Under the pieces are notes generated by a model. The model was not told the origin of the DNA. It worked only from the letters and a program-made list of their open reading frames with translations, and searched no databases. A program made the position numbers and the translations under genes. From Burkholderia paludis (GTDB lineage: Bacteria; Pseudomonadota; Gammaproteobacteria; Burkholderiales; Burkholderiaceae): a DNA stretch of 51,739 nt. Positions 1 to 10,150 of the stretch are shown piece by piece. Location: NCBI RefSeq assembly GCF_000732615.1, contig NZ_JPGL01000072.1, positions 1 through 51,739 of the forward strand, given 5' to 3'. Positions within the stretch are counted from its first letter, which is position 1. Every line of letters begins with the position of its first letter.

Positions 1-84
1 GCGTGACGGCGTGACGGCGGGCGCGCATGCGTGCGCCGCGTGTCGTCGACGCGGGAGCGTATCCGCATCGTCGACGAAGGGCTT

Positions 85-102
85 GGGGGGCGAGCGCCCC
101 CC
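85..102. other. GC-rich hairpin downstream of the hydrolase gene
   Basis: A perfect inverted repeat (GGGGGGCG, then AG, then CGCCCCCC) lies just past the stop codon of the minus-strand hydrolase gene. No T-run follows on that strand, so it is a weak terminator candidate at best. The rest of positions 1-108 shows no gene. Confidence 0.35.
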
Positions 103-108
103 GGGATC

Positions 109-960
109 TCAGGCGGAGACGAACTCGTGCACGAAGCGGTTGAACACGGCGGGGCTCGCCGCATTCATCCCGTGCGACGCGCCGGCAACGGTCTGACGTT
201 GCGCATTGCCGATCCACTGCGACAGCGTGTCGACGTTGTTGCGAAACATCTTCGGGCTGCGCTGGCCGTCGATCAGCAGCGTGCGGCACGCGATGTCGCC
301 GGCCGTGTGCTGCGAGTACGCGGGCAGCGGGTCGCGCAACTGCTTCGGCAGCGTGCTCGCGTTATCGATCGCCATCGTGCGGAAGCGCGACGTGCTTTTC
401 TTCCATGCGCCGGGCAGGCTCACCGAATCGACGAACATCTCGAGGCCCGATTCGACGTCACCTTGCCCGATCAGGCTCACGGCCTTCGTGCGCAGCGCGA
501 TCGCGGCGGCCGGCAGCGCGGCTTCGCGCACGCCCGGCTGCTGCAGCGGGCCGCCCGGATCGGCGAGCGTCAGCGACTCGACGAGGTGCGGATGCTGGCG
601 CGCGACGTTGAACGCGACGCTGCCGCCGCGCGAATGGCCGACCAGATGCACGGGGCCGAGATCGAGCGCATCGATGAATTCGGCGAGTTCGTCGACATGA
701 TTCTGCCAGCTGAAATCGTCCTGGATGCCCGCTTCGACGGCCGGCCAGTAGTGGCTGAGGCTCGGCGCGATGCAGCGGTAGTGGGCGGACAACGCCGCGA
801 GCTGCGGATCCCAGTAGCGGTAGTCGCACAGCGAGCCGTGCACGAACACCATCGGCGCACCGCTGCCCCGCTCGACATACGGCAGGCTGATGCCTGACGA
901 AAGCGTCGCAAATTGCAGGTCGGGGTTCGCGAGCACGGACGGCTCGATTCGCATGTTCAT
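109..960 (-). CDS. alpha/beta-fold hydrolase
   Basis: This cytoplasmic protein of about 283 residues belongs to the alpha/beta hydrolase superfamily. Near the N terminus it has an oxyanion-type segment (VFVHGSLCDYRYWD). A nucleophile elbow follows in GHSRGG, and a late acid-His region ends in GASHGM, so the Ser-His pair is present. The N-terminal start is ambiguous: ATG codons at 960 and 954 are two codons apart, and an upstream in-frame ATG at 996 would add 12 residues. Substrate cannot be told from sequence; esterases, lactonases and epoxide or haloalkane hydrolases share this layout. The gene stands alone, with a dyad about 90 bp upstream that may be an operator. Confidence 0.85.
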   Translation of the reverse strand: MNMRIEPSVLANPDLQFATLSSGISLPYVERGSGAPMVFVHGSLCDYRYWDPQLAALSAHYRCIAPSLSHYWPAVEAGIQDDFSWQNHVDELAEFIDALDLGPVHLVGHSRGGSVAFNVARQHPHLVESLTLADPGGPLQQPGVREAALPAAAIALRTKAVSLIGQGDVESGLEMFVDSVSLPGAWKKSTSRFRTMAIDNASTLPKQLRDPLPAYSQHTAGDIACRTLLIDGQRSPKMFRNNVDTLSQWIGNAQRQTVAGASHGMNAASPAVFNRFVHEFVSA

Positions 961-1046
961 GACTGAAAGACTCAAAGGTGCGTCAACACGACGCAACTAT
1001 GCATCACGGCGACCTGCAAGGAAAACGCATAATTTTCATCGCGACG

Positions 1047-1061
1047 ATCAATTTTATTGAT
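1047..1061. promoter_or_regulatory. LysR-like operator dyad upstream of the hydrolase
   Basis: ATCAATTTTATTGAT is a perfect 6-3-6 inverted repeat with the T-N11-A layout typical of LysR-type sites. It sits in the AT-rich part of the 271-bp spacer 961-1231, upstream of the minus-strand hydrolase gene. No LysR gene is adjacent, so the regulator is unknown. Confidence 0.4.
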
Positions 1062-1231
1062 GGATCGGCCGCAAACCCTTGTCGCGTGGGGGTGGGTGTC
1101 GATGCTTTCAATCGTCTGACGGTGGGGCGCGATGCTGGAAAGGCCAGGAAAGTGCGGGCGACGGCGCACGCACGGGTGCATTTCCGGGGAAGAAAACGGA
1201 CCGTGCGCGCGCCGCGCGGGCGGCCCGCGCG

Positions 1232-1561
1232 TCAGCGCGCCGTCGAGGCGGGCGCGGTCTGAAGCTCGACGGGGAGGTCGTTGTCGGCCGCGAACCGCAT
1301 CGCGAAGTCGAATGCGTCCGCACACACGGTGCGCAATTCGTCCGACACGATCAGGCATTTGGCGCCGCCGTCGACGACCGGCATCGCGAGCCGCGACAGC
1401 GCGCACGGATAGCCGGGCCGCCGTTCGCCGACGAACAGCGTGATGACGCCCGCGAGGCGCTCGGGCCAGTCGCTCGGGCGGAAGGTCTTTTGCGCGCGCG
1501 TGACGCCGCGGATCAGGTGGCCGTCGACGCGGCCGTGGTCGGGGTGTTCGATGCGATCCAT
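1232..1561 (-). CDS. DUF3579 family protein
   Basis: This small protein of 109 residues has the FRPSDWPERLAG segment near residues 27-38 and a central GGAKCLIVSDELR segment. I recognise these as the DUF3579 family of betaproteobacterial proteins of about 100 residues. No catalytic motif or membrane segment is visible. It begins 25 bp after the response-regulator stop codon, on the same strand, so it is probably co-transcribed with the two-component genes. A GAGGA sequence lies upstream of the ATG but at long spacing. Its function is unknown and the position does not show a link to transport. Confidence 0.7.
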   Translation of the reverse strand: MDRIEHPDHGRVDGHLIRGVTRAQKTFRPSDWPERLAGVITLFVGERRPGYPCALSRLAMPVVDGGAKCLIVSDELRTVCADAFDFAMRFAADNDLPVELQTAPASTAR

Positions 1562-1586
1562 GCTGGTGTGCGTGTCCTCGTTCGCG

Positions 1587-2937
<1,351 letters not shown>

Positions 2938-2948
<11 letters not shown>

Positions 2949-4821
2949 GCTCTGTCCTTTGCAGCGTCGCCGCCGCGAATTCGATACTGAACTGCGCGCC
3001 GCCTTCGTCGCGGTTCGTCGCGGCGATCTTCGCGCCGAACGCCTCGACGATGCGCGACGTGATCGCGAGGCCGAGCCCGAGGCCCTGGCCGCGCGGCTTG
3101 GTCGTGACGAACGGCTCGAACAGGTGCGGCAGCACCTCGGGCGCGATGCCCGGGCCGCTGTCGGCGACCGTGAAGCGCACGCGGCCGGCTTCGTCCGGCC
3201 CGGCGGCCTCGATGACGATGCGGCGCACCGGCGCATCGTGCAGCGCGTCGAGCGCGTTGCCGAGCAGGTTCACGATCACCTGCTGCAACTGGCTCGATTC
3301 GGCCGATACCGCGGTGCCGGGCGCGATGTTCACGTCGAGCCGCACGCCTTCGTCGCGGATCCGGGCGTCGTAGATCAGGCGCGCATGCGCGACGGCCTCG
3401 TTCAGCGAGACCGCGACGCGCTCGACGTCGGGCTTGCGTGCGAAAGTCTTCAGCTCGCCGGTGAGCACGGCCATGCCGTCGACGAGCTTGCCGATCCGTT
3501 CGAGATTGGCGAGCGCCGGCGCCGGCTGGCCGCGCTCGAAGAAGGTGCGCGCGTTGTCGCACAGCGTGCGGATCGCGACGAGGGGCTGGTTCAGCTCGTG
3601 CGTGAGGCCGGCGGCCATCTGCCCGAGCACCGCGAGCTTGCCCGCGTGCACGACTTCCTGCTGCGACGCGCGCAGCCGCTGCTCGGTGCGCTCGCGCTCG
3701 ACGATCTCGCGCTGCATCTGCTCGTTCGCGGCCGTCAGCGCGGCCGTGCGCTGCGCGACCGTCAGCTCGAGCCGGTCGTTCGCGCGGCGCAGCGCGTCCT
3801 GCGCGTTCAGCCGCGCGACGATCGCCCGGCGGCGCTGGATCGCGTAGCCGGCCAGCAGCGCGGCGATCAGGAACGCGCCGGTGACGAACACGAAGGCCGT
3901 CTGCTGCTGGCGCCGCGCGCCCGCGATGTCGAGCAGCACCATCAGCGAATCGCCGGCCTGCGGCGCGGGGCGCGACATCACGAGATAGCGGGTGGTGCGG
4001 CCGGCGTGGCGCGGATCCGGAAAGGTGCCGAACCACGCGGCCGAGCTGCGGTCGCCGATGCGGCGGTACGGCAGCGCGTCGACGGTGCGGCCCGCGTATT
4101 GGCGCGACGCCTGGATGTCGCGCTGCTGCTGCGCGGTGATCGGGCGCAGCGCGGTGAATTTCCACGCGGGCTCGGTCGAGATCACGACCACGCCGTTGCC
4201 GTCGACGACCATCGCGGCAACGCCCGGCGCGCGCCATGCCGATTCCAGCGAATCGACGCTGATCTTGACGGCGGCCACGCCGATCGGCGCGCCGTTGTCG
4301 CGCACCGCGCTGGCGAAATAGACGCCCGGCACGCCGGTGTTGGTGCCGATGCCGAAGAAGCGGCCGCCGCCGTGCGCGAGCGCGTCCTTGAAATACGGCC
4401 GGTACGACACGTTGGTGCCGATGAAGCTGAGCGCTTCGTTCCAGTTGCTGGCGGCGATCACGTCGCCCTGCAGGTCGATCACGTCGACCGCGCCGCTGCC
4501 CGCGTCGCGGTTCACCGCTTCGAGGTAGGCGTTCACCGTGTGCGTGAGCTCGGGCGCGTCGTGCGGCGCGGCTTTCAGCATCGCGCGCACGCCGTCCTGC
4601 CGTGCGACCAGGCCGGGCAGGATCTCGAAGCGGCCGAGCTCGCTCTTCAGGCTCGACGCATACAGGTCGAGGCGGTGCGTGCCGGTTTCCTCGAGCGCGT
4701 CGATCGCGCGCTCCCACGCGAAATCGACGGCCGCGGCCGCCACGCACCCGTACAGCACGGCGGCGGACGCCCAGCCCCACCACGGAATACCTTTGAAGCT
4801 CTTCTGCACGTTCGCCCTCAT
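2938..4821 (-). CDS. membrane sensor histidine kinase, DctB-like
   Basis: This protein of 627 residues is a partner for the sigma-54 activator downstream. A membrane segment at about 17-33 and a second at about 309-327 flank a periplasmic region of about 275 residues. That region has the dCache-type pattern with SYRPYFKDAL near 139-148 and YFASAVRDNGAPIG near 168-181. A coiled coil (about 335-390) leads to the H-box MAAGLTHELNQPL with H408. N-, G1- and G2-type boxes follow (NLLGNALDAL, DSGPGIA, GQGLGLGLAI). The ATG at 4821 is preferred over a TTG four codons upstream; neither has a strong Shine-Dalgarno site. The dCache fold and operon context suggest sensing of a C4-dicarboxylate or hydroxycarboxylate, which is inference. 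Confidence 0.92.
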
Positions 4822-4861
4822 CGAAGCCAGCAACCGGACGCCCGGAACGACACGCGCCGCG

Positions 4862-4878
4862 CGCCGGCGAGGCCGGCG
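4862..4878. other. GC-rich hairpin after the transporter gene
   Basis: CGCCGGC, then GAG, then GCCGGCG forms a perfect 7-bp stem in the 103-bp spacer between the end of the transporter gene and the kinase start. It has no T-tract, so attenuation or termination is only possible. Confidence 0.3.
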
Positions 4879-4924
4879 GCGGCGCGTACGATTCGGCCGG
4901 CGCGACGGCGCGCGCGGCGGCGCG

Positions 4925-6289
4925 TCATCCGAAGTGCGCGACCAGGATCAGCGTCACCGTGACGACGATCGCGCCGCCGATGCGCGTCGCGATCTGTGCG
5001 AACGGCATCAGCTGCATCCGGTTCGCGGCGGTCAGGATCGCGACGTCGCCGGTGCCGCCTTGCCCGCTGTGGCAGGCGTTCACGATCGCGGTGTCGATAG
5101 GGTACATCTTCAGCAGGCGGCCGACCACGAAACCGGTGCCCATCAGCGTCGCGACGGTCGACACGATCGTCACGACGTTGACGACCGTAAACGCGGCGGT
5201 CAGCTTGTCCCACGGCGTCATCGCGACGCCGATCGCGAACAGCAGCGGATACGTGACGGCGGTCGAGAAGAACTTGTAGACGACGAACGCGCCTTCCTGC
5301 AGCGGCGGCGACACCGCGCGCGCGAGCTTCACGAGCACCGCGAGGAACAGCATCGCGACCGGCGCGGGCAGGCCGAACAGCTTGTGCGCCATCAGGCCGA
5401 CCAGGTACAGCGTGATGGCCGTGATGCCTGCGCCGGCGATGTGCGAGACGTCGACGTGGCCGCGGATTTCCTCGTTCTCGGGCGTCATGTCGCCCGTTTC
5501 GCCGACCTGCAGGCGACCGTTGCCGGTCAGGTGCGGCAGGCGCTTGCCGAGCATGTCGAGCGCGCCCGACAGGATGATCGCGGTCAGGCTGCCGAGCATC
5601 ACCGGCGGCAGCACCATCGCGAACATCTCGCCCTGCGGCAGGTGCATCAGCTCCGAATAGCCGATCGACAGCGGAATCGCGCCTTCGCCGACGCCGCCCG
5701 CCATGATCGGCACGACGATGTACAGCAGCGTATGGCGCGCGCCCAGGCCGAGCGCGGTGCCGACCGCCGTGCCGACGATCGCCGCCGCCACCGAGCCGGC
5801 CGCGAGCGGGACGAAGATCTTCACGAAGCCCTGGATCAGCACGCGGCGATCCATGCTCAGGATGCTGCCGACGATGATCGACGCGATGAACAGGTACAGG
5901 AAGTTGGTCGACTTGGTGAATTCGACCGTGAGGTTCAGCACGGGCTTCGGCAGCACGTGGTAGTAGGTGAGCGCCGACGGCACGAAGGTCGCGAAGATCG
6001 CGGCCGCGCCGATGTTGCGCAGCAGCGGCAGACGCTTGCCGAGTTCCGCGCAGGTGAAGCCGAAGAACGCGAGCACCGCGATGGCCATCGAGATCTCGCC
6101 GGGCACCTTGCCGGTCACCGAGAAGCCGACGATCAGCGCGAGCAGGATGAAATAGACGGGCAGCGGAATGATGCCGATGCGGATTTCCATCAGTTTCCAC
6201 CAGCCTTGCGGCCAGAAGCGTTCGCGCGGCGCGGCGACGCCGTCGGAAACCGGCTCCGGATGGGACGGGGTATGGATAGAGGTCTGCAA
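4925..6289 (-). CDS. 2-hydroxycarboxylate transporter (2HCT/CCS family)
   Basis: This integral membrane symporter of 454 residues belongs to the 2HCT family, whose characterised members move citrate or malate with Na+ or H+ (CitS, CimH). Two family re-entrant loop segments are visible: GGVGEGAIPLS in the first half and CHSGQGGTGDVAIL near the C terminus. About ten hydrophobic segments surround them. I place the start at a TTG at 6289 because AGGAGA lies 6 nt upstream and the resulting length fits the family. An internal ATG at 6190 lacks such a site and would remove 33 residues. A sigma-54 promoter and two palindromes lie upstream. The substrate within the family is not resolved. Confidence 0.9.
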   Translation of the reverse strand: MQTSIHTPSHPEPVSDGVAAPRERFWPQGWWKLMEIRIGIIPLPVYFILLALIVGFSVTGKVPGEISMAIAVLAFFGFTCAELGKRLPLLRNIGAAAIFATFVPSALTYYHVLPKPVLNLTVEFTKSTNFLYLFIASIIVGSILSMDRRVLIQGFVKIFVPLAAGSVAAAIVGTAVGTALGLGARHTLLYIVVPIMAGGVGEGAIPLSIGYSELMHLPQGEMFAMVLPPVMLGSLTAIILSGALDMLGKRLPHLTGNGRLQVGETGDMTPENEEIRGHVDVSHIAGAGITAITLYLVGLMAHKLFGLPAPVAMLFLAVLVKLARAVSPPLQEGAFVVYKFFSTAVTYPLLFAIGVAMTPWDKLTAAFTVVNVVTIVSTVATLMGTGFVVGRLLKMYPIDTAIVNACHSGQGGTGDVAILTAANRMQLMPFAQIATRIGGAIVVTVTLILVAHFG

Positions 6290-6295
6290 GACGTG

Positions 6296-6301
6296 TCTCC
6301 T
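6296..6301 (-). promoter_or_regulatory. Shine-Dalgarno site supporting a TTG start
   Basis: On the minus strand AGGAGA is followed by six bases and then TTG at 6289. This site decides the transporter start in favour of TTG over the ATG 33 codons downstream. Confidence 0.7.
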
Positions 6302-6348
6302 GATGTTGGAATGTCCGCATGCGGCGCGGCATCGTGTGCCGGCTATTA

Positions 6349-6364
6349 CGCAACCTCCGTGCCA
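6349..6364 (-). promoter_or_regulatory. sigma-54 (-24/-12) promoter of the 2HCT transporter gene
   Basis: Read on the minus strand, TGGCACGGAGGTTGCG matches the sigma-54 consensus TGGCACG-N4-TTGCW at every defined position except the final W. GG and GC have the correct 12-bp phasing. Transcription would start near 6338, leaving a leader of about 50 nt before the TTG start codon. The neighbouring sigma-54 activator is the obvious regulator. Confidence 0.9.
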
Positions 6365-6447
6365 GCCGCCCGGCTGCCGGGCGGATATGCAGGTCGTTGA
6401 TTCGTAAGGGATTCGTTTCGTCTGCGGAAAGGCGTGCGCGCGGGCCG

Positions 6448-6463
6448 TTCCGAGATTTCGGAA
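6448..6463. promoter_or_regulatory. upstream activator palindrome 1
   Basis: TTCCGAGATTTCGGAA is an inverted repeat with 6-bp arms, centred about 117 bp upstream of the predicted sigma-54 transcription start. It shares the core CCGRGATTTCGG with a second palindrome 31 bp further upstream. It is a likely enhancer site for the DctD-like activator. Confidence 0.7.
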
Positions 6464-6478
6464 TTCGCGCGGCGCGCA

Positions 6479-6494
6479 GGCCGGGATTTCGGCC
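6479..6494. promoter_or_regulatory. upstream activator palindrome 2
   Basis: GGCCGGGATTTCGGCC is a second 16-bp dyad. Its centre is 31 bp from the first, close to three helical turns, so both would face the same side of the DNA. Apart from these sites and the promoter, the 407-bp spacer 6290-6696 holds no gene that I can support. Confidence 0.65.
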
Positions 6495-6696
6495 AACGGC
6501 CGGCCGGGCGCGTTCGCGCGCCATATCGCCGCGCGCGATTTTCTTCCCACAATCGCTTCGTAGACCGTCCGCGCGCCGCTCTCTATCATCGGCTGATCCT
6601 TTTCCGACGCGATGCCCACTGTCCGGAGAACGCCTGCGCGTTCGCCGCGCCGTCGCTCATCCGTCGATACCGTCTTTGGACAGGAGAGTGGTTCCC

Positions 6697-7527
6697 ATGC
6701 TGCATGCCGTTTTTTCCGCCCGCTTTTCCTCCGGCCGTGTCGTCCGCCTGCTGGCGGCCGCGCTGCTCGGCGTCGCGCTCATGAACGGCGCGCGTGCCGA
6801 CACCGCGCCGCTGAAGGTCGGCATTTCGACCAGCCCGCAGATCGAGGCGCTGAAGATCGCCGCGAAGGAGGCGAAGGCGCAGGGGCTCGACGTGAAGATC
6901 ATCGAGTTCACCGACTGGAATACGCCGAACGCGGCGCTCGCGAACAAGGACATCGACGTCAATTACTTCCAGCACATCCCGTTCCTCGAGAACGCGAACA
7001 AGCAGGGCGGCTACAACTTCGTGTCGATCGCGCCCGGCACGATCATGAAGATCGGCCTCTATTCGAAGAAGGTGAAAAGCTTCAGCGAACTGAAGGACGG
7101 CGCGCGCGTCGCGATCGCGAGCGATCCGGTGAACGGCGGGCGCGGGCTGCTGCTGCTGCAGCGCGCCGGCCTGATCACGCTGAAGCCGGGCGCCGACTAC
7201 CGCGCGACGACGCACGACATCGTGTCGAATCCGAAGCACCTGAAGATCGTCCCGCTCGAGGCGTCGCAGCTCGCGCGTTCGCTCGACGACGTCGACCTGG
7301 CGCAGGGCTACCCGAGCTTCATCAAGCTCGCCGGCACGACCGACCCGAACAGCGCGCTGCTGTTCGACGGCACCGAGAACAAGATCTTCGCGATCCAGTG
7401 GGTCGTGCGGCCCGACAGCGTGAACGATCCGCGCATCCGCAAGTTCATCTCGATCTACCAGCACTCGCCGGCCGTGCGCCGTGCGCTCGACAACGCGTTC
7501 GGCTCGCTGTACGCGATCGCGTGGTGA
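6697..7527 (+). CDS. MetQ/NlpA-type ABC substrate-binding protein
   Basis: This periplasmic binding protein of 276 residues belongs to the NlpA/MetQ family. A Sec signal peptide of about 34 residues ends near ARA|DTAP. There is no lipobox cysteine, so it is probably soluble rather than a lipoprotein. Family segments include KVGISTSP, DIDVNYFQHIPFLE and VAIASDPVNGGRGLLLL. AGGAG lies 10 nt before the ATG. It heads a six-gene operon with monooxygenases and a MetN/MetI-like ATPase and permease. Family members bind methionine, but homologs next to flavin monooxygenases often serve other sulfur compounds, so the ligand is left open. Confidence 0.88.
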   Translation: MLHAVFSARFSSGRVVRLLAAALLGVALMNGARADTAPLKVGISTSPQIEALKIAAKEAKAQGLDVKIIEFTDWNTPNAALANKDIDVNYFQHIPFLENANKQGGYNFVSIAPGTIMKIGLYSKKVKSFSELKDGARVAIASDPVNGGRGLLLLQRAGLITLKPGADYRATTHDIVSNPKHLKIVPLEASQLARSLDDVDLAQGYPSFIKLAGTTDPNSALLFDGTENKIFAIQWVVRPDSVNDPRIRKFISIYQHSPAVRRALDNAFGSLYAIAW

Positions 7528-7537
7528 TGGAGGCGGC

Positions 7538-8950
7538 ATGACGACGGCGAACCGCAAGAAGATCCTGCTCAACGCGTTCAACATGAACTGCGTCGGGCAC
7601 ATCAACCACGGGCTGTGGACGCATCCGCGCGACCGCTCCGCGCACTACACCGATCTCGACTACTGGGCCGACCTCGCGCGCACGCTCGAACGCGGCAAGT
7701 TCGACGGGATCTTCCTCGCGGACATCGTCGGCGTGTACGACGTGTTCGGCGGCGGGCCCGATGCCGCGCTGCGCGAATCGGTGCAGGTGCCCGTCAACGA
7801 TCCGCTGCTGCTGGTGCCCGCGATGGCGCAGGTCACGCGGCATCTCGGCTTCGGCGTGACCGCGAACCTGACCTACGAGCCGCCTTACCTGTTCGCGCGC
7901 CGCATGTCGACGCTCGATCACCTGACGAAAGGGCGCGTGGGCTGGAACATCGTCACCGGCTATCTCGACAGCGCCGCGCGCGGCATGGGCCTCGCGCAGC
8001 AGATCGGCCACGACGACCGCTACGAACGCGCCGACGACTACATGGACGTCGTCTACAAGCTGTGGGAACAGAGCTGGGACGACGACGCGGTGATCCGCGA
8101 CGCGCAGGCGCGCGTGTTCGCGCAGCCGGGCAAGGTGCGGCGCGTGAAGCACGACGGGCCGTTCTACTCGGTCGATGCGATCCACCTGAGCGAGCCGTCG
8201 CTGCAGCGCACGCCGGTGCTGTACCAGGCCGGCTCGTCCGCGCGCGGCGTCGAGTTCGCGGGCCGTCACGCGGAATGCGTGTTCGTGAACGGGCAGAGCA
8301 AGGCCGCCGCCCGCGCCGCCGTACTCGATATCCGCGCGGCCGCCGCGCGCCAGGGGCGCGACCCGGCGTCGATCCGGATCTTCGCGGGCGTGAGCGTCGT
8401 GACGGCCGGGACCGAGCGGCTCGCGCGCGAGAAATTCGACGAATACCGGCGCTACGCGAGCCCCGAGGCCGGCCTCGCGCATTTCGCGAGCTCGACCGGC
8501 ATCGACTTCGCGAAGTACGGCCTCGACGAGCCGATCTCGTACGTGAAGACCGATTCGATCCAGTCGGCCGTCGACGCGATCTCGCGCAAGAGCACGACCG
8601 GCACGTGGACCGTGCGGAGGATGCTCGAACAGATGTCGCTCGGCGGCCGCTATGCGCCGATCGTCGGCTCGCCGTCGCAGGTCGCCGACGAGCTGCAGTC
8701 GTGGATCGACGAGACCGGCATCGACGGCTTCAACCTGACGCGCACCGTGATGCCCGAGTCGTTCGAGGATTTCGTCGACTGGGTCGTGCCCGAACTGCAG
8801 AACCGCGGCGTCTACAAGGAAGACTACGATCCCGCGCCGACGCTGCGCGAGAAGCTGTTCGGCGCGGGCCCGCGCCTGCCCGCGTGGCACGCGGGCGCGC
8901 AGCACCGGCCGGCCGTCCGGCCCGAACCCGCGCATCCCGCGCATGCCTGA
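7538..8950 (+). CDS. FMN-dependent monooxygenase, NtaA/SnaA/DszA family
   Basis: This protein of 470 residues belongs to the luciferase-like flavin monooxygenases of the NtaA/SnaA/DszA/SoxA type. Such enzymes use reduced FMN supplied by a separate reductase and often cleave C-S or C-N bonds. Diagnostic segments include HINHGLWTHP, FDGIFLADIVGVYDV, NLTYEPPYLFARR, KGRVGWNIVTGYLDSAARG and QAGSSARGVEFAGRHAE. The ATG at 7538 follows GGAGGC closely and begins 10 bp after the binding-protein stop codon, so the genes are co-transcribed. No flavin reductase is encoded in the operon. The ABC transporter context favours an organosulfur substrate, but that is inference. Confidence 0.9.
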   Translation: MTTANRKKILLNAFNMNCVGHINHGLWTHPRDRSAHYTDLDYWADLARTLERGKFDGIFLADIVGVYDVFGGGPDAALRESVQVPVNDPLLLVPAMAQVTRHLGFGVTANLTYEPPYLFARRMSTLDHLTKGRVGWNIVTGYLDSAARGMGLAQQIGHDDRYERADDYMDVVYKLWEQSWDDDAVIRDAQARVFAQPGKVRRVKHDGPFYSVDAIHLSEPSLQRTPVLYQAGSSARGVEFAGRHAECVFVNGQSKAAARAAVLDIRAAAARQGRDPASIRIFAGVSVVTAGTERLAREKFDEYRRYASPEAGLAHFASSTGIDFAKYGLDEPISYVKTDSIQSAVDAISRKSTTGTWTVRRMLEQMSLGGRYAPIVGSPSQVADELQSWIDETGIDGFNLTRTVMPESFEDFVDWVVPELQNRGVYKEDYDPAPTLREKLFGAGPRLPAWHAGAQHRPAVRPEPAHPAHA

Positions 8951-8968
8951 ACGTGACGGAGCGAAGCG

Positions 8969-10150
8969 ATGACGCAATTGTTCGATACGCTGGGTTTCAT
9001 CGACGCGTCGGCCGCACGGGCCGGCACCGCCGCCGCGACGCATGACGACGCGGCCGCGCCGGCCGCCGGCGGCATCGCCGTGTCGCTGGAGCAGGTCGGC
9101 AAGGTGTTCGCGACGCCGCGCGGCCACGCCGCCGCGTTGCGCGACGTGACGCTCGACGTGCGGCGCGGCGAGGTCTTCGGGATCATCGGCCGCAGCGGCG
9201 CCGGGAAATCGACGCTGCTGCGGCTCGTGAACGGGCTCGAACGGCCGAGCTCGGGCCGCGTGCGCGTGCAGGGCGTCGACGTCGGCGCGCTCGACGAGGA
9301 CGGGCTCGTCGCACTGCGCCGCCGCACCGGCATGGTGTTCCAGCATTTCAACCTGCTGTCCGCGAAGACGGTGTTCGAGAACGTCGCGCTGCCGCTGAAG
9401 ATCGCCGGCGTGCCGAAGGCCGAGCGCGTGCGCAAGGTCGAGGCGCTGCTCGAACTCGTCGGGCTCGCCGCGAAGCGCGACGCGTATCCGGCGAGCCTGT
9501 CGGGCGGACAGAAGCAGCGTGTCGGCATTGCGCGGGCGCTCGTCCACGATCCCGAGGTGCTGCTGTGCGACGAGGCGACCTCGGCGCTCGATCCCGAGAC
9601 GACGCAGTCGATCCTCGCGCTGCTCGCCGACATCAACCGCCGCCTCGGGCTGACGATCGTGCTGATCACGCACGAGATGGAAGTGATTCGCGCGGTGTGC
9701 GATACGGTCGCGGTGATCGAACAGGGCGAAGTCGTCGAAACGGGCGCCGTGTGGCGCGTGTTCGGCGATCCGCGCCACGGCGCGACACGCGCGTTGCTCA
9801 GCACGCTCGTGCACGACCTGCCGGCCGAGCTGGCCGCGCGCGTGCGGCCGCTGCCCGAGCAGGCCGCGTTGCCCGACGGCGCACAGGTCGTGCTCGACGT
9901 CCGCTATACGGGCGAGAGCGGCGGCGAGCCGGACGTCGGCGCGCTTGCGGCGGCGCTCGGCGGCTCCGTGCGCTTCCTGCACGGCGGGATCGAGCGGATC
10001 CAGGGGCATGCGCAAGGGCGGCTCGTGATCGCGGCGGCGCCGCACGCGGACGACGCCGGCCGGCCGCCGGCACGCGGCGGCGCGGTGGCCGCGCTGCTCG
10101 AACGCGCGCGCCGCCATGCGAACCATGCGGAGGTGCTCGGCTATGTTTGA
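8969..10150 (+). CDS. MetN-like ABC transporter ATP-binding subunit
   Basis: This ATPase of 393 residues has Walker A GRSGAGKS at 74-81, the signature LSGGQ at 177-181 and Walker B EVLLCDE at 196-202. A C-terminal extension of about 100 residues resembles the NIL/ACT regulatory domain that senses methionine in MetN. An N-terminal extension of about 35 Ala-rich residues precedes the ATPase fold; internal starts cannot be excluded. It sits 18 bp after the monooxygenase gene and overlaps the permease start by 8 bp. It should energise uptake through the downstream MetI-like permease. Confidence 0.9.
   Translation: MTQLFDTLGFIDASAARAGTAAATHDDAAAPAAGGIAVSLEQVGKVFATPRGHAAALRDVTLDVRRGEVFGIIGRSGAGKSTLLRLVNGLERPSSGRVRVQGVDVGALDEDGLVALRRRTGMVFQHFNLLSAKTVFENVALPLKIAGVPKAERVRKVEALLELVGLAAKRDAYPASLSGGQKQRVGIARALVHDPEVLLCDEATSALDPETTQSILALLADINRRLGLTIVLITHEMEVIRAVCDTVAVIEQGEVVETGAVWRVFGDPRHGATRALLSTLVHDLPAELAARVRPLPEQAALPDGAQVVLDVRYTGESGGEPDVGALAAALGGSVRFLHGGIERIQGHAQGRLVIAAAPHADDAGRPPARGGAVAALLERARRHANHAEVLGYV

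Noticed and set aside
31..897. Long open frames opposite the hydrolase gene
   Set aside because: They are Arg-rich antisense frames created by high GC content and show no family motif; the minus-strand hydrolase explains the region.
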